Notes: a model not told the origin generated them from the sequence alone. 64,000 nucleotides of DNA from Polytrichum commune (GCA_950295325.1 OX485803.1:23312001-23376000); one strand, 5' to 3'; positions 1 to 13,067 are shown, counted from the stretch's first letter. A program made the numbers and translations.

Positions 1-398
1 ATGGAATTGAGAGACTGTTCCATCTAATTGAATATGACTTGATAAATGTACTTCTACTTCTAGCCTCAGGATCTCCTCATTCTCAATTACTTATCAACCA
101 AAAGAGAACACCAAAGTGGATGCCTTGAGGCACGGCTATTAGTGCCTTTAGTTGTATATCCTAAAGGATATACCAAGTTTGAAGTCTTAGGGCATGAGAA
201 ACTAATGCACCAGGTACGCTCCAATTCGGGTGACTTGATGATTGTAAAGCTACTAGAGCCTTAAGGCACCAGAAGTAGATGTGAGGACCTGCCTTCCAAC
301 ATGCTCAACAAATCTTCTAGTATAATCTAGGCTTTTCAACCTGAAATTATGCAGTAACTCTAACAAGGTGAAGACAGAAGATTAATTAATAATCTCAC
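1..398 (-). other. BSL intron (partial), no exon seen
   Basis: This is the 5' part of the intron that follows the last visible BSL exon; its donor GTGAGA reads from 398 downward on the minus strand. No stretch here encodes the sequence expected after GVRLHHRA. Nothing else was recognised. Confidence 0.7.
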
Positions 399-3300
399 CG
401 CTCTATGATGAAGCCTGACTCCTGTAGGTGGTGGAGTATGACCCCCATCTGCATGGGGTGATTTATGAATTCCTGTCAAAGCTGATGCAGGAGAGGCTGG
501 AGGTTTTCCACTTGGTGTTGCTTCCGCACCACGGTCCCTATCAGGGCCTCCATTCTCAGCATCTCCATTTGCATCATGGGCAGCTGCAGCTTTAGCTTCT
601 GCAGCCTTCAAAGCTTTATTTATTGCTTCTGCCTCTGCTGCTGATGCCTCTACAAGTGACTCCACTCCTTTCCTCTCACTCCTGCAATACAGATTATCAA
701 TGTGCATACTTCAAGACAGCGAAGAGATTTTAAATGACCAGCATCTCACCCAACAGCCTAACAACTTGCTAAAATGAACATCTATGTCCATTAGAAAAGT
801 TCTCCGCAATAAGCTGCAGTAGAAGCATAAACAGCTCATGTCTGTTTGGGAAACTCCAACCATGACCATATGTGCAGTAGAGATGGGATTATCACTCATA
901 TGGGATTGTGGGGAGCTCAGAAGATATGATAGAAATAAGTATCACAATCAATGCAGATAGGTCATTCTACAGTATATACTGTTCATGAGCAAAGAAAGCT
1001 TCCTGAAAACCTAAGGTGCTGTGGTGAAGCTGATAGCAGAAGATTACCTGTGTCCGTGAGAAAGGGCATTCTCTGTGCCAATATCCATAGTTGAATCACC
1101 ATTTATAGGTGCCGCTACAGGGCTGCCCATGACAACTGCCCCATCTACAGTCTTATGTCTGCCATCAGGCAGAGGCTTGCTAGCAGGATTAGCGCTAGGT
1201 GTGGATGTGGGTGATGATGCTTGTAGTGCAGCTAGGTGCAATGCTGCTGAGGTTGTCTCAGCAGCGGCAAGATCTTCTGCTACTAACAAGTCGTCTAATA
1301 AAACTCCTGTAGGAACAACAAAAATTCAGTATAAATTAGTAACTCTAAATCAAGGTTTTTTGGTTGACTCTGCATTATAACCCAGATTTTGTTGTAATAA
1401 TGGGCTGGGAGAGAGGAGAAAATATCTTTGAGAACATAATTTCTTGTGAACTCACAAACTATATCTACACTTGAGCAATATCTACACTTAAAGTATGTAG
1501 CACACGGGAAAAGAAACAGAAGTAGGATGAATACAGTACCTCCTCTAAGGCCGCCATACATATATATAAGGTCACCTACAGATGCTGCTGCATGTCGACA
1601 CCGTCTTGTGAGCTCAAGAACAGCATCTCCACCAGCCACATCTTGAGAAAACCTTCCTGTCCGTGGACTAGTCACAACTACTTTTTTATCACACCAAACA
1701 CCTGCCGCTGTATCCAATACTGCAGTAATCAAAAACACATTCATCAGAATAGCACTCAATGCACACATTTGATAACAAGGTCAACAATATATGAGAAAAT
1801 AGACCAGGATCAGAGTCACAATAATAGCCTGTGTCTGGTACAAAGTGTGGGGGAAGAACTAATATGAAACTGTCATTCACACCAATCTTCTCCCAATAAA
1901 CTACATTCAAGTTAAGATATTTAGAAAAGATTGACCTTGAACTAACCTGCAACACTAGATTCATCTTCAACCATTCGCCCTCCTCCTAAAGCACCCCCAG
2001 AAACATGTAGCCTAGCGTTAACAAAAACCTGCAAGGACAAGGATAACGCCAAAGTGAGGGACATGAGACAGAAGTGCTCTAGGATGATAATTTTATCAGC
2101 AAGCACATTGCAACATTAGATACTAAAAGACAGCAAACTCGTCTCCTAAATGATTGCAAAAACTGAACATGATCGGGTCCTAGGAGGGTAATCTACCACT
2201 AGCATGCAAGACTATTGCTGAACCCAAATGCCTTTCTTGTGTGCAATGTCATCAAAACTTCATGGTAGTAACAGGAAAAACATACTGCAGCATGCTGATA
2301 ACGGGCTGAGGGTGCAATGCCTGGAGCAACTGCCCACTCCCATCTTCCATCTCGATGCTTTGCAAGTCCATATGCAGTATCTAGAGGCTACAAACAGGAG
2401 CCATCCAAAAGTAAGAATTACGGTGGGAGGGGGTCGGAATTCAAATTCACTGAGAAAAGTAGACACCATCTTGGGCGAAGAGTTATGGAACACACCACAC
2501 TGCTGGCATCTCTCCCACCACAAAGAAGAAGAAGGCCATCTGATCGAGCACATGCTGTTGCATACCTGCAAGATTTGGAGTAAACGACCAGCATTACAAC
2601 AGGGACCTACCACCTTAGACAGAAAGTGCAAAAAGATGTCAGCTGGTAGGACCAGCAAAGATGAGAAATCATAGAACGCAACTCAAAGTGAAATAAACAT
2701 TTGATGCCTCTTTCATAACCAACATGTTCAGTTGCTGCGAAGTGTTCACATAGAAGAAACTTCAGCAAGGTCCAAGCTGATATTCTAGCAGAAACACTGT
2801 TTGATTGGTGCCTACATGCATGGAGGAGGGCCCTCTCCTTCTGGATCAAGCTTTCTCCATTCATAGGGTTTAGCTGCTGTATCCAAAGCCCACACATCTG
2901 CTAGTGGCCTCTTGCCTGCAAAACAGTTGAATATTTTTCAATCATTGAGAACTTGACAAAGTTAAACTTACAACAGCAAAAGACATATGTACAAATGGTT
3001 GAAATTGCATGTTAAGACACATTATCTACTGCATCACAGCTTGTTTCTTTCCCCACTGTCCCTTGAATTCATCAATAGTTGCAATCTAATAGAGAAAAAT
3101 TCAAAAAAATTAACCCAGTGTCAGCAGTGGAGTAGTTACCATCATTCCCACTGATAGAAAGGAGAAATCTCTGACCCACCAAGGACATTACATGGCCATA
3201 CCGAGGGCCTGGCCCTGCTCCTTGTACCACAACCCTGTGCCATCTAGGTTTGGCCTGAGTTAGGTCCAGGACATGAAGGTCATCGGTGGACAGTCCTGCT

Positions 3301-6300
3301 GGTCCAATGCCCCCCTGATAAAAATTGAAAGTTTAAGTAAAAATTGCACCTACTGACAAGTCCAATCCTAAGAATAGAAAAAATCTTGAACTTTTCTACT
3401 GTAACAACTACTGTAGATGCCAAAACATGGGTAACAATTTCTTCACTGAAAGCTGTTGAAGAATGTTCCAAAATAAAAACCTGATGCAGCTGTACCTATC
3501 ATATTACTTGTCACACATCTACTATTCCTACAAACAAGGAGAACAATCACCCACACAAGTGGGGCCTCTTTTAATGTCAAGGACCCCCTACAGCAGACAA
3601 TTACATGTACCTGAATGACAACCATAGTACCCACAGCTGTGGCTGCATGTGCTGCACGGGGAGAAGGGGGATCCCCAACAGGAGTTAGCCTGCACATAAA
3701 CAGCAGCAGTTTTAGTTCCATCTTTGAGAGAAGACAAGCTGGTCAATAAAACTAAAATACTACAATCCTTGTCAAAGACTAGGAACAGGGATAGCACGTA
3801 CAGTATTTGTGAGACCATGATGAATATCTTTAAGTGAGGATAGAACTGGGGGGAGGTTATTATCACATACGAGGATACTCTCATCCATCCTACAGGTCGG
3901 TGGCCGAATCATCTCAAATAACTTTGACTAAACTAATTCAGGGTATATGAAGCTAATTCCAGTGTCAAATCGACTAAAAATTGTAACTGCAAGCTGCATA
4001 CTAATTCAGGGCTCTTATGTTGGATACACGAGTCATACACTCGTATGCAATATCTCTCTCTTTCCAAAAACAACTTTGATAAATCACCTCATGAACCAGA
4101 AAAGCATGCATAGGAAACTAAAGGGAGATATGTGTACTCTTAGAACAATCAATGTATAGCAAATGATGGTATTTTTGGCTTGAATTGATTCCAACATTGA
4201 ACTCGCAAGCAGGTAGAAATCCCCACTGATACTAGAACCTGAAAAGTAATGAGAGCTTGTGCAACAAATATTTCTTCACAAAATTTCCAAGTATCGCATG
4301 ACTATAAGTTTGTGCATCCTCTCCATTCAAAGCGATCATAAACCTACAATTCTGACTAAAATAAACGTCTTTGTGCTCCTAACTACTTTGACATCTGGCT
4401 TCTCTTCTGACAAAACCTATATGAAAACGTCCATAGCAAGGTTGAGGTAATCTCTACAACTTCTAACACTGCTTGTGTGAACAAAGCTCACCTGGACCAT
4501 TTTCTGCTATTCACATCATAACAATGTACATCTGCTGTAGCACCTGCCAATCCTGCATAAACGTTCCAATTGTCCCTCTTAGTAAACAAATCTGAAATTG
4601 GGCAATGTAAGCATTTGCCAGCCTTGAAACTAGAATCTCTAGAGAGTGACAGATGATCCAAAATACTGCAAAACTTTTCAGGATATTAGTCACTTTTATT
4701 CTAAAACAACAATAATCAAACCATTGATTCCTTTGTGCAATTGACACCCCCCAATTCATCAATGCACTGTCAATCTCACATGAGCTCTGTAGCAGAAAAA
4801 CATTTAGGCCTCGCATTGTAATAACCTTAAAATGTTTCCACACAAACGTCCTAAGTTTTGATGTCAGGAAAATGGCATCAGGCTTCAAACATCAATCGCA
4901 CAAAATTCCCAAAGTTTCTGAAAAATGAGTTTCCAGATATCAGAGAGCTCTATCTTCTACTATCTATAAGAGATAATAAAACATGTGACTAACTTTCCTA
5001 TGTCAACTGTTCCACCTGTTTCAACCCAGTTGAACACTCTAACTATATAAGGTGACAGCTGATTGTTTCAGCTGCTTGTAAGTACTTCATACATCGACAC
5101 TGCAGTGACAACAGATTCGATTGCTTTATAAATAATACTTCTAAAATGAATGGAATTTCACCAACTGAATCAGCCTTTAAATGTCTAATTCTCAACAGTG
5201 TAAGAAAGACATTCCTTCTAACTCCTTTAAGCGTTTCTGCTCTATAACCCACATATTTAAATCTGTCTACGCCACTCCTTAACATTAGCAGTGACTAAAC
5301 AGGAGAAGACCTAAAACGCTTTGAGTGGATTAGGTTAGTTATTCAATCCAAGACTTTGTCAGCTCTCAGAACAGGAGGCAAGGCACACGTGAATTCTGAA
5401 AACATTAACACCCTTAACTGTGCCAAGATCGTATGTATCTACAAAAACCTATGGAAAAATATTACAGACGAGCAGTTCTTAGATTCAGTGCTCGCACATC
5501 AACCTGCGCTTTGGCCCTCAAATTTGTAATAATTTCCTCCTCCACAGAAAATGGACATAGAAAAAACTAGCATCCCACCCAGAGCTAATATCACGGTACA
5601 ACAAACGTGTAATGCTTTGTACAGAATCAGGCTGCCAGGTAGAAAGAGCTCCGTATCCTCAAGTTTCAGATTCAGTGCCAATCCTTCTAATCCCTAAGAT
5701 TTCAGATGGCCGGTTTGTGCTAGAGTTCATGCAAGTCTTCTGTGCCTTCTGTGCCTTCGTAGATATTTTCCCTGGCCTCTGTTTGAAAACCTTATAGGCA
5801 ATATCTCAAATTTTGTGGCTAAGAAGGTCACATATTAGGTCAAGATGCGTTCACGCTGAACTTCACGTCCCCTGAACAACCAGAAGTACTCTAAGCATAA
5901 GTTTCCACCATTCCGCCTCTGCCGTCGGACCATCGTCCCCTCATGAGTTGCAATGATGACCTAAAGAAAGCTCGAGCCAGGAAATATGACAGAAACACCT
6001 CACGGTTCTCTCCTCACGAGAGGATCCTACACTTTTACCATCTGTACAAAAATAACGCGTGCTCTTTAAACTAGGTCTCCATCACCTTCCAATCTCTTGC
6101 TCTCAAGAGATTCAGCTTCCTCCAGTGCTACGAGCTACAGAATGAATTCAAGTCGACAAAGGTGGGGGGGAGGCTACTTCGGTATCTGAGAGTCTTTCCA
6201 GATGAAGAAGAAGAAGAGGGAAGAAGAAAAAGCTTACGAATCCCAGCGCCAGCGGTAGCAGTCTGGGGACCAGCAGCAGCACTAGAATTGCCTTCTAGAG

Positions 6301-6823
6301 CAGTGGCACCTCCGAACAGAATCAACCTCGGACCAACGTAGCCCGCGGCACCTTCCTCTCCCACAGCTGCCACAGCTGTCAAAGTGTGGCCGCATCGCGG
6401 GCCCGGTCCATCCTCCTTCTTCTCGATCACAGCATTCACTAATCTGTAAGCCGGCGCAGGCCGTGGCCCCGTTACCACCACCTGCTGCTGCTGCTGCTGC
6501 TGCGATGGAGGCCGTGATGATGCTACTACAGCAGGTGGAGCTTGCGATGGAGCTGGCGATGGCATTTCTTGCTGCTGCGGCGCTGCCGCCACCGATGTCA
6601 CACTCTCAACAACTCCTGGTGATGATGATGTTGTTTCTGCGGCTGCGCCTGTTTCTTCTACCTCTGTCTCTGTCTCTGTTGTCTCTGTGTCTGTGTCTGT
6701 GTCCTCTATTACCTCTACTTCTCTGGCGGCCTTCGTCTCCGCTGCTACTGCTGATGCGGCCTCGGTGCTGCTTGTGTTCGTGTTCGTGTCTGTATCACTT
6801 CCCATTCCTGCCTCTACTTCCAT
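399..6823 (-). CDS. BSL: BSL2/BSL3-type Kelch-repeat Ser/Thr phosphatase, N-terminal (Kelch) part, 3' end beyond window
   Basis: Homologues are brassinosteroid-pathway phosphatases (BSU1/BSL family) that dephosphorylate GSK3-like kinases; a Kelch propeller precedes a PP1-type catalytic domain. Exons read on the minus strand: 6823-6238, 4552-4492, 3689-3611, 3314-3140, 2915-2816, 2565-2496, 2387-2286, 2028-1947, 1719-1540, 1306-1048, 681-399. They sum to 1977 bp, exactly 659 codons, with every junction in phase and GT-AG. Family motifs: NAVIEKKEDGPGPRCGHTL in exon 1, PRAAHAATAVGTMVVIQ in exon 3, GPGPRYGHVMSLVGQR in exon 4, LLLLCGGRDASSV in exon 6, VLDTAAGVWCD in exon 9 and SAAEAEAI in exon 11. 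The N-terminal extension (about residues 1-120) is acidic, Thr/Asp/Glu-rich and ends in a Gln run, as in the BSL2/BSL3 branch. Exon 11 ends at GVRLHHRA; the next exon (phosphatase domain) is not in bases 1-398, so that intron exceeds 398 bp. The start is the first Met of the exon 1 frame. Family assignment is very secure; the assignment to BSL2/3 rather than BSL1 rests on the N-terminus. Confidence 0.95.
6480..6710 (-). repeat. Coding microsatellites in BSL exon 1 (CAG run and TCTG/TC-rich run)
   Basis: On the plus strand about seven CTG units at 6482-6503 encode the Gln run on the minus strand. A run of TCTG/TGTC-type repeats at about 6660-6705 encodes alternating Thr, Asp and Glu. Both lie in the poorly conserved N-terminal extension, where length change would be tolerated. 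Confidence 0.8.
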
Positions 6824-7340
6824 AACCTCAAGACCTCAATTCCTGCGGCCATCCCGGCGCTCCATGAAGCCGGAATCTTCTGGAAGCACCTTACGTGCGC
6901 CAATCCCTACGCCGACTATCTCAAAGCCGGCCGTCATTGCCACACCACCGCTCCTCCCCGCCCTTCCTTCCTTTGTTTGCCTTGGTGCCCTTGCTGCTGC
7001 CCGACTCTGTTGTTGTGGACCATTTCCGGCTCGCTTCCCCCTGTTTCCTGCGGGGCCGATTCGGACCGCTTCTCCTCTCGTGCGTTCGCTGCGCTCGGGC
7101 CCTGCGTCCGGAGGGAGGGAGGGAGGGAGGGAGGGAGGCTGGAGATGTGAGGTTTGCGAGGTTTTTGCGAGGGAACGGGGCGGGGGGCGATGGCGCACAC
7201 CAGAAGATTTCGCTACAACGCGAGCGATCGTGGCCCCCTCTTTCCTCTGCCTCGCCTCTCGGCCCGACCCGGCCCGGCCCGGCTTCCGCTCCTCCCGGGA
7301 CCCGTGCTACGGGTCCGCAAATACCTTTTTCGGCCCCTGC
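6824..7340 (-). promoter_or_regulatory. GC-rich 5' region of BSL
   Basis: The region upstream of the BSL start codon is much richer in G, C and CpG than its surroundings. It holds a perfect GGGA tetranucleotide run at about 7103-7138 (CCCT on the gene strand). No TATA box was seen. It is the likely 5' UTR and core promoter; the exact start of transcription cannot be set from sequence. Long ORFs on both strands here follow from high GC and are not taken as genes. Confidence 0.6.
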
Positions 7341-7439
7341 CCCTCACCCATTTAGCTTTTTCCTCTTCAATTCCTCCTGCTGCCCGCCCTTCCTGCCCGT
7401 ACCAAAAAGATCTAGCAAAAAGGGAAAATTTCAGAAATA

Positions 7440-8720
7440 CAACAACACGTCATGACAAGAGTGCAGTAATACTTTCCGGGCACATGGTTCAAGTGCAAAC
7501 TTGTGAGAGCATTAGGGAACGAGACACCTTTTTCAGCATCTGGCCTCTTTAATTCCCTATATTCCCTACCCCTTCACCTCAATGCCCATACCAAAAATAT
7601 CTATAAAAGAGGAGGGGGGGATATTAGCAATATAACATAGAATCCACGTCATGACAAAAGTGCAGTAATCACTTGCCACACGGTTCAAGTGCAATCTCGT
7701 GGTTGTATTAGTGCAAAGCTTCTCTATGCCCATCTCTCCAACTCCTTGGATGTGTTAAAATACAAAATTTTAAATAACACAAGGGATCCATGTTGTGACA
7801 AAGTGCAATACTTTGAAAACATATAGTTCAAGTGTAAACTTGTGATTGCATTAAGGCCAATGACACCTTTTCCAACTCCTATTCACTTGAACCGCCTATT
7901 GCATTAGTGCAAATTCCTTCTGTTGCCTACTCCTCCACCTCCCTACTTTTGCCAACAAGATCTAGCAAAAAGGAAAAGATAACATAAAACAAGGGGCCCA
8001 CAACATGACAAGAGTGAATTATTTCTTGGTCACATGGTCAAGTGCAAACTTGTGATTGTAACACTATAAATTCCTTTGTTGCATTCCCCTCCACTTCCAT
8101 GTCCTAACCAACAAGAATTAGGAAAAGGAAGAAATAAGAAGAAAAAGATCTATGTCATTACAAGGTTGCAGAACTTCTTAACCATATGATTCAAAGTGCA
8201 AACTTGTGATTGCATTAGTGCAAAGCCTTCTTGAAGAACGTACTCAGGGGGAGTTGTGAGGTGAGATGGGGATTTCTTTTTTCTTTTTAAATGGAGACAT
8301 TGGAAGCGAAGAAAATAACAATCTACTATTGGTCATTGGTTCATTTATTCATATAAACCACAAGGAAGAAGCTCCACTTGCTACAGGACTACGAGACCTT
8401 TTCCAACCCCTACCCCTACCCCTTCCCTCATAGTTTTTCTTCTCACCCATGCCTCTTCAATTCCCTTTGTTGCTCCCTTGTCCACCTCTGTGCATGTGCC
8501 AGAATTATTTAGCAAATAAAAATAATACAAAGGATCCGCGTTATGACAATAGTGAAAAACTTCCCAGCCACATAGTTAAAGTGCAAACTTTTGATTGCAC
8601 ATGTGCAATGCCCTCTTGAAGAAAGTGCTATCTTATTGGGGCGTGGGGGATACAATGTGAGATGGGAATTTCTTAAATGGATGCACTATAAGTGAAAGAT
8701 AATAACAATACTTTATTGAT
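7440..8720. repeat. Degenerate tandem array, about six units of 145-210 bp (one longer)
   Basis: A shared unit recurs: an anchor like CATGACAAGAGTGCAGTAAT, then about 40 bases later a motif like AAGTGCAAACTTGTGATTG, then a C/T-rich stretch and a purine stretch with AGATCTAGCAAAAAGG. Anchors begin near 7451, 7651, 7793, 8004, 8152 and 8541. The last two units also share a longer extension (GAGATGGGRATTTCTT, then AAATGGA and ATAATAACAAT). The array abuts the BSL 5' region. No protein reading frame is conserved among units. Confidence 0.8.
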
Positions 8721-8764
8721 CATCAACTCATTTAGCCATGTGACGTGACTCACATGCAAACTAC

Positions 8765-9065
8765 CAACTATACTACATCATTTACGGTATCTAGTGTTAC
8801 ATACACTATTGGCGAACGATCTAAAGTAGATGCCTAGAGGTCTAGTAGTGTCATGTTTGTCAATTGTCAACAAAAGTAACTTTTTGAAGTGCCTAACTAT
8901 TTGTACAGTACGGTATTTAGCATAGCACATTGGAGTGCTTGAGATTATACTTTTACATTATAGTTTGCAAGAGGTAGACAATATTGAGCATACTAATGTC
9001 AAACTATTAGTAAGCATGCTAATACCAATTGTCATGAGGTTACATTATTGGTCGTGTTGTTGGCC
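8765..9065. mobile_element. Possible MITE copy related to the 44925 element
   Basis: The left part (TTTACGGTATCTAGTGTTAC) resembles the terminal motif of the element at 44925-45260. Inner parts (TAGATGCCTAGAGGTC; AGTAAGCATGCTAATACC) match that element and the one at 51915. The right end was not found, so limits are approximate. Confidence 0.4.
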
Positions 9066-9309
9066 ACCTGACATAAGGCTCATAGGGTCTGCCGATAGAA
9101 GAGAGCATATAAAATTACATTATGTCCATAATTTATGCATAAGTCTATATCAACTTAAAACAGCTTGACAACCAACTTCCATCCTCAAGCATACGAGTGT
9201 CATGATGACTAATCCACTCAAATTAAGTAAAAAAAAAAAACACATTACTTATTGGGTCATTTGCTCTGCATGTTACATGCAACTAATTTCGATTGTCAGT
9301 TTATCTCCA

Positions 9310-9706
9310 CTCACAAGGCCCGGGCTAGATCACATCTTCATTCAGCTAGGCCATATCCTGCCCCTCCCACGCCTCCTTCAATGCATGGTCTTCCTGCCCG
9401 CACCTGCGTGAGAACTCTTCCTCGTTGGGACCAATGTGCAAATACCCGGTCAAAATTAAAATATTCAAGTTGACATCACTTTCATTATTATGAAGTTAAT
9501 TGATGGAGTTCCTTCACATGCCAAAGGAGCTGAATGGCTTAAGTGAACAGACGCTTCATGACTTAAGTGACGGGGTATTGGCACATTGGTTATGAACAAG
9601 GAAGAGCCCCCACGCAGATGTGGGCAGGAAGACCATGCAGTAAAGGAGGCATGGGAGGGGCGGGACCCAGCCCAATGACGATGTGATCTAGCCTGGGGCA
9701 CTCACA
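9310..9706. mobile_element. Fold-back element with about 140-bp inverted arms
   Basis: The left arm 9310-9452 is repeated in inverted orientation at 9569-9706. Shared blocks include GGCTAGATCACATC, GCATGGTCTTCCTGCCC and the end motif near AATACCCGGTCA/AATACCCCGTCA. The arms are GC-rich against AT-rich flanks and enclose a loop of about 115 bp. A transcript would form one long imperfect hairpin. No target-site duplication could be set with confidence. A fold-back MITE is the simplest reading; a small-RNA hairpin locus is possible. Confidence 0.8.
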
Positions 9707-10564
9707 AGTGACACTTCCTCCCCGTGATTCACAATGTGATTTAATTATTTTCCATGGCATGAATCCTATTCTTTTTCTTTTTTCCCATCTCTTTTTGGCA
9801 TGGCATTATTTGGTGCTAATAATGAATGAATGAATGAATGAATGAAGTTCCGACGGGCGGGGCACCCAAAAGAGTTTCGAAAGGAGTTTGGCAAGGCAGT
9901 CACGGGCACGTAGTTTTTCTCTGGCCACCGCCTGTGTCAGAAATTTCCGCACCTGCCCGAGAGTCCATTCTCAACCTCAGGCGTGTCTTTTTGGGGCACT
10001 GCCCGGGCCCACGATGACGTTTTCCATCCCAAGCCCCGACTTTAAATGAAGGCCAAACGAGCAGCCATGGGCAAAAGGGGATGAAAGTGAGTGGATGGTA
10101 TTTACTCATTGTTAAATGTTGAACTTATGTCGGTGAGATGTTGTAGTTGGGCTTGTTTATTTTGTCAAATGAAAAGTGGCAATTAATTTAGGCGAGCTAC
10201 ATAGTAGCCTGTGGGGAGGACCTACCATTTTTATTTATTGAAACGTATTGATGGTGTTGGTATTAGGTGATTTGTCATAAATACTTACATACACCCAACC
10301 AAAGTAGAGGCACCTATGTTCTGATCAAGATCCCATCGGCAATCTATAGGGTATCAGAATTTTGATCAGGCTAGGACTGAATTTTGATCATTTCGGAATC
10401 AATAATGCCATGGCACGTGTCCTAGTTTTGAGTGCTAAAATGAGGGAGAGGAATGAGAAGTTAAAACGAGCGGTTATGGCATACTCTAGACATTGGTAAT
10501 ATGTTCGGACCAATTTTTGGCTTCAAAAATTCACATATATGAGTGGTGTGGGTAGGTGTGGATC
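9707..10564. other. Intergenic, no gene seen
   Basis: The stretch holds an AATG tetranucleotide run at 9821-9846 and a GC-rich patch at about 9850-10070 that carries no recognisable coding sequence. The rest is AT-rich and unassigned. Confidence 0.6.
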
Positions 10565-10567
10565 TAA

Positions 10568-11065
10568 GGGCCACTTCACACACGAGGCTGAGAGCCCATG
10601 ACCATTACACTTCAAGCACTCTCATTGGTGGAAAAGGTGGAGCCGGTCCAAGTTCACTTCACACTATGCTTGAGGGACCAATGGAGTATGTGAATGCAAG
10701 TGGACGTAAAGTCTACATGGAGTCCTACATGGCATCAAATGGATCACGTGTCACAGTCACTTAAACTATTTTCAAAAATGACCTCTTGTAGGTAGGCCTA
10801 ACACAGAACCGGGAGACCGTGGCACTCCCAACACTCACAACTGTTGATTTATTATGTTTGATCATGTGCGAGGACCCGCATGAATAGAAATTCATTGAAA
10901 TAACATTAGGTCAAGGACCCGATCACATAGGACTTCACACTACACTTGAGGGTCCATGACCACACTACATGATTTTGGAGGTGTCTTGGTGCAGCCTTTG
11001 GACACTTTGTTTTGGGCTCTCGCAAATTCATGGTCACGGCTCTTGGCTCTTGTGTGAAGTGGCCC
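10568..11065. mobile_element. Family 1 MITE, copy 1 (TIR GGGCCACTTCACACA, TAA target)
   Basis: The element starts with GGGCCACTTCACACA and ends with its reverse complement at 11065. It is flanked by TAA at 10565-10567 and 11066-11068. It is about 498 bp, non-coding, and closely matches the outer parts of the copy at 46863-47837 and, less well, 55811-56364. The TIR start and TAA flanks fit a PIF/Harbinger (Tourist-like) MITE. No transposase is present in the window. Confidence 0.85.
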
Positions 11066-11068
11066 TAA

Positions 11069-13064
11069 AAACATACACCAAAAGGCCATTCTAGGACCAA
11101 CAATCTAATTAATGGAGGAGACCCATATGGTCAATTAACATAAAATTTTAAAGAGGGTCATCACTTTGAAAATGAACAAGATATTCATACGTTGAGCTAT
11201 GAAAGTCACGAGGAAGGCATTAATAATTTGGATTCGTGAATCATCTCGCACTAATTGCTTGCTTCGTATCATGGAGCCGACCCGACAATAACCTAGACAA
11301 TAATGCACAAAAGTCACAAATATTAAAAGATAGACACTCACCTTGCCCACAACTTTGTCTTGTGTTTGTGTTGAAGACACAATGAGTTGCACCAATTCCA
11401 CCACCAAGGCAAACGGGCAAATGGGCCTAATTCAATGGGTCATTTGAAACGGGACACCCATGTATGAGTGGTGTGGGTAGGTGTGGATCTAAGAACGAAC
11501 ATCAAAAAGACATGTGTTTAGAATATATTGGATTATGTGTTCAAAACTGGATGATCATTCTAGGCCCACTAAGCAACATATTGATTGGGGAGAAACAAAA
11601 CCATGAAGAATATATCACAATATTGACACAAGATTCTAGTTGGCGGTCATAGTTGGGTCCTATGCATTGATTCAACGTTGTAGTTGGATCAATGCATTCC
11701 CAACATACCCAACTTAGGGTTGCAATTTGATCTATCTTATTTTAACCCAAAAGATTGAATTATGAACTGCAACATCAATGTTTGAATGAATCATCAACTA
11801 AATGTAGGGCCACCAAATGAAAGAGATCATACCTAAATGGTATGTTTTAACATTAATTCAACATAGAACATTGGTTTCTGGCATTTTGAGATGCAATTTG
11901 GATCGAAAACCGAATTCCCAAGAATTGTGGTCATTGTATGTGTGTTATGAGTGCCAACCACAATGAAGCAACAAACTCTACCAAAAACATAGAAAGAAGA
12001 AACTCCTTGCATCAAAGGATTATTCAAGGGGGATTGGCAAGGCGTTGATGTTGATGGGGAATTCTCTAGATTGCAGTTGGAACGGTGTTGATGGGAAGTT
12101 CATAGGCATATTTGGGGGTCTTCTACCCACATTATGTCCACCCCAACTAGAAAATTAGTGTGGACCACGCTAATTTTCCACCCACACTAATAGGACTATT
12201 TAGTGTAGCTTCCAAAAAGCACATCAAGAGAACTAGATGAAGATGTTATTTTAATGTAGTTCAAGTGGCATGTCCGGCAAGGCAAATTGTTTGCCTACCT
12301 AGGCAAACCAAGACAAGTGGGACAACCACAATGGTGATGAAAACCACAAAAGGCATGGGCACATGGTTGGAAAAATAATAAATAATAATCACTTCAGATG
12401 TAGGCATCTGCATACGAGGCCAACCAACCAATTGAGCAGCAGTAATGTGCAACTAAATTTGTGATGTTGCCCAAGCATGCCATTGCGTAGGTTGCAGATT
12501 ATCCCAACGCAATTCACACATTGCATGTATTTTACCCGATAATAAGCGAACATTTAAACCATTAATTGCAATACTGCGTTTAATGTTTTAAAACCTTTTT
12601 ATTGTTGCAACCCACGTCTTCCAAGGACCGCCCAAGTTATGGAAGCCTAGGCCATGTGCCCATGCCAAGAAGGATGGACACTTAAAGAATAGAAATGCAA
12701 TGGGCCCAAACATTCCGCATAGGCAGAGTCGGAGATTTTAGAAGCGGTCAGTTCCAAGAACGCTGCCCGGAACACAATGGGTTGAAGGTGTGCACTAGGA
12801 TTTTAGGTGGTGTCACGACCCATGAATAACCACAATTGGCTCACAACCATGTGGATGAAGAGGTGGATGGGAAACCCCAAGATTTCTTCGAAGGTCTTAA
12901 ATGGTTATTTTTTCCGACTAGCCCACTTCTTCTAGGATATGTAACACGCGATCCGTGTGATATGGTTAGCAAATCCTAATTGAGACGGGAGCCACTTTCC
13001 TTATAGTTTTTAGAGTTCATATGTATATCTTATTTATTATCAAAATGAAGATTCTCGTGCTCGT
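11069..13064. other. Intergenic, no gene seen
   Basis: This is AT-rich DNA without a supported gene. At about 11495-11580 it has a plus-strand fragment of the dispersed family 5 repeat (core GACATGTGTTTAGAA). The motif GAGTGGTGTGGGTAGGTG precedes both this fragment (11466) and the family 1 MITE (10541), which suggests the MITE inserted into another copy of the same repeat. Confidence 0.55.
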
Positions 13065-13067
13065 TAA

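Noticed and set aside
1295-1768. 157-codon minus-strand ORF as a separate gene
   Set aside because: It merges BSL exon 9 with flanking intron; only 1540-1719 has family similarity and proper splice sites.
6463-7552. Several overlapping ORFs of 90-220 codons on both strands at the BSL 5' end
   Set aside because: They are mirror frames of a GC-rich promoter and repeat-coded exon; compositions are Leu/Pro/Ser/Arg-rich with no domain, and the real frame is fixed by the BSL exons.
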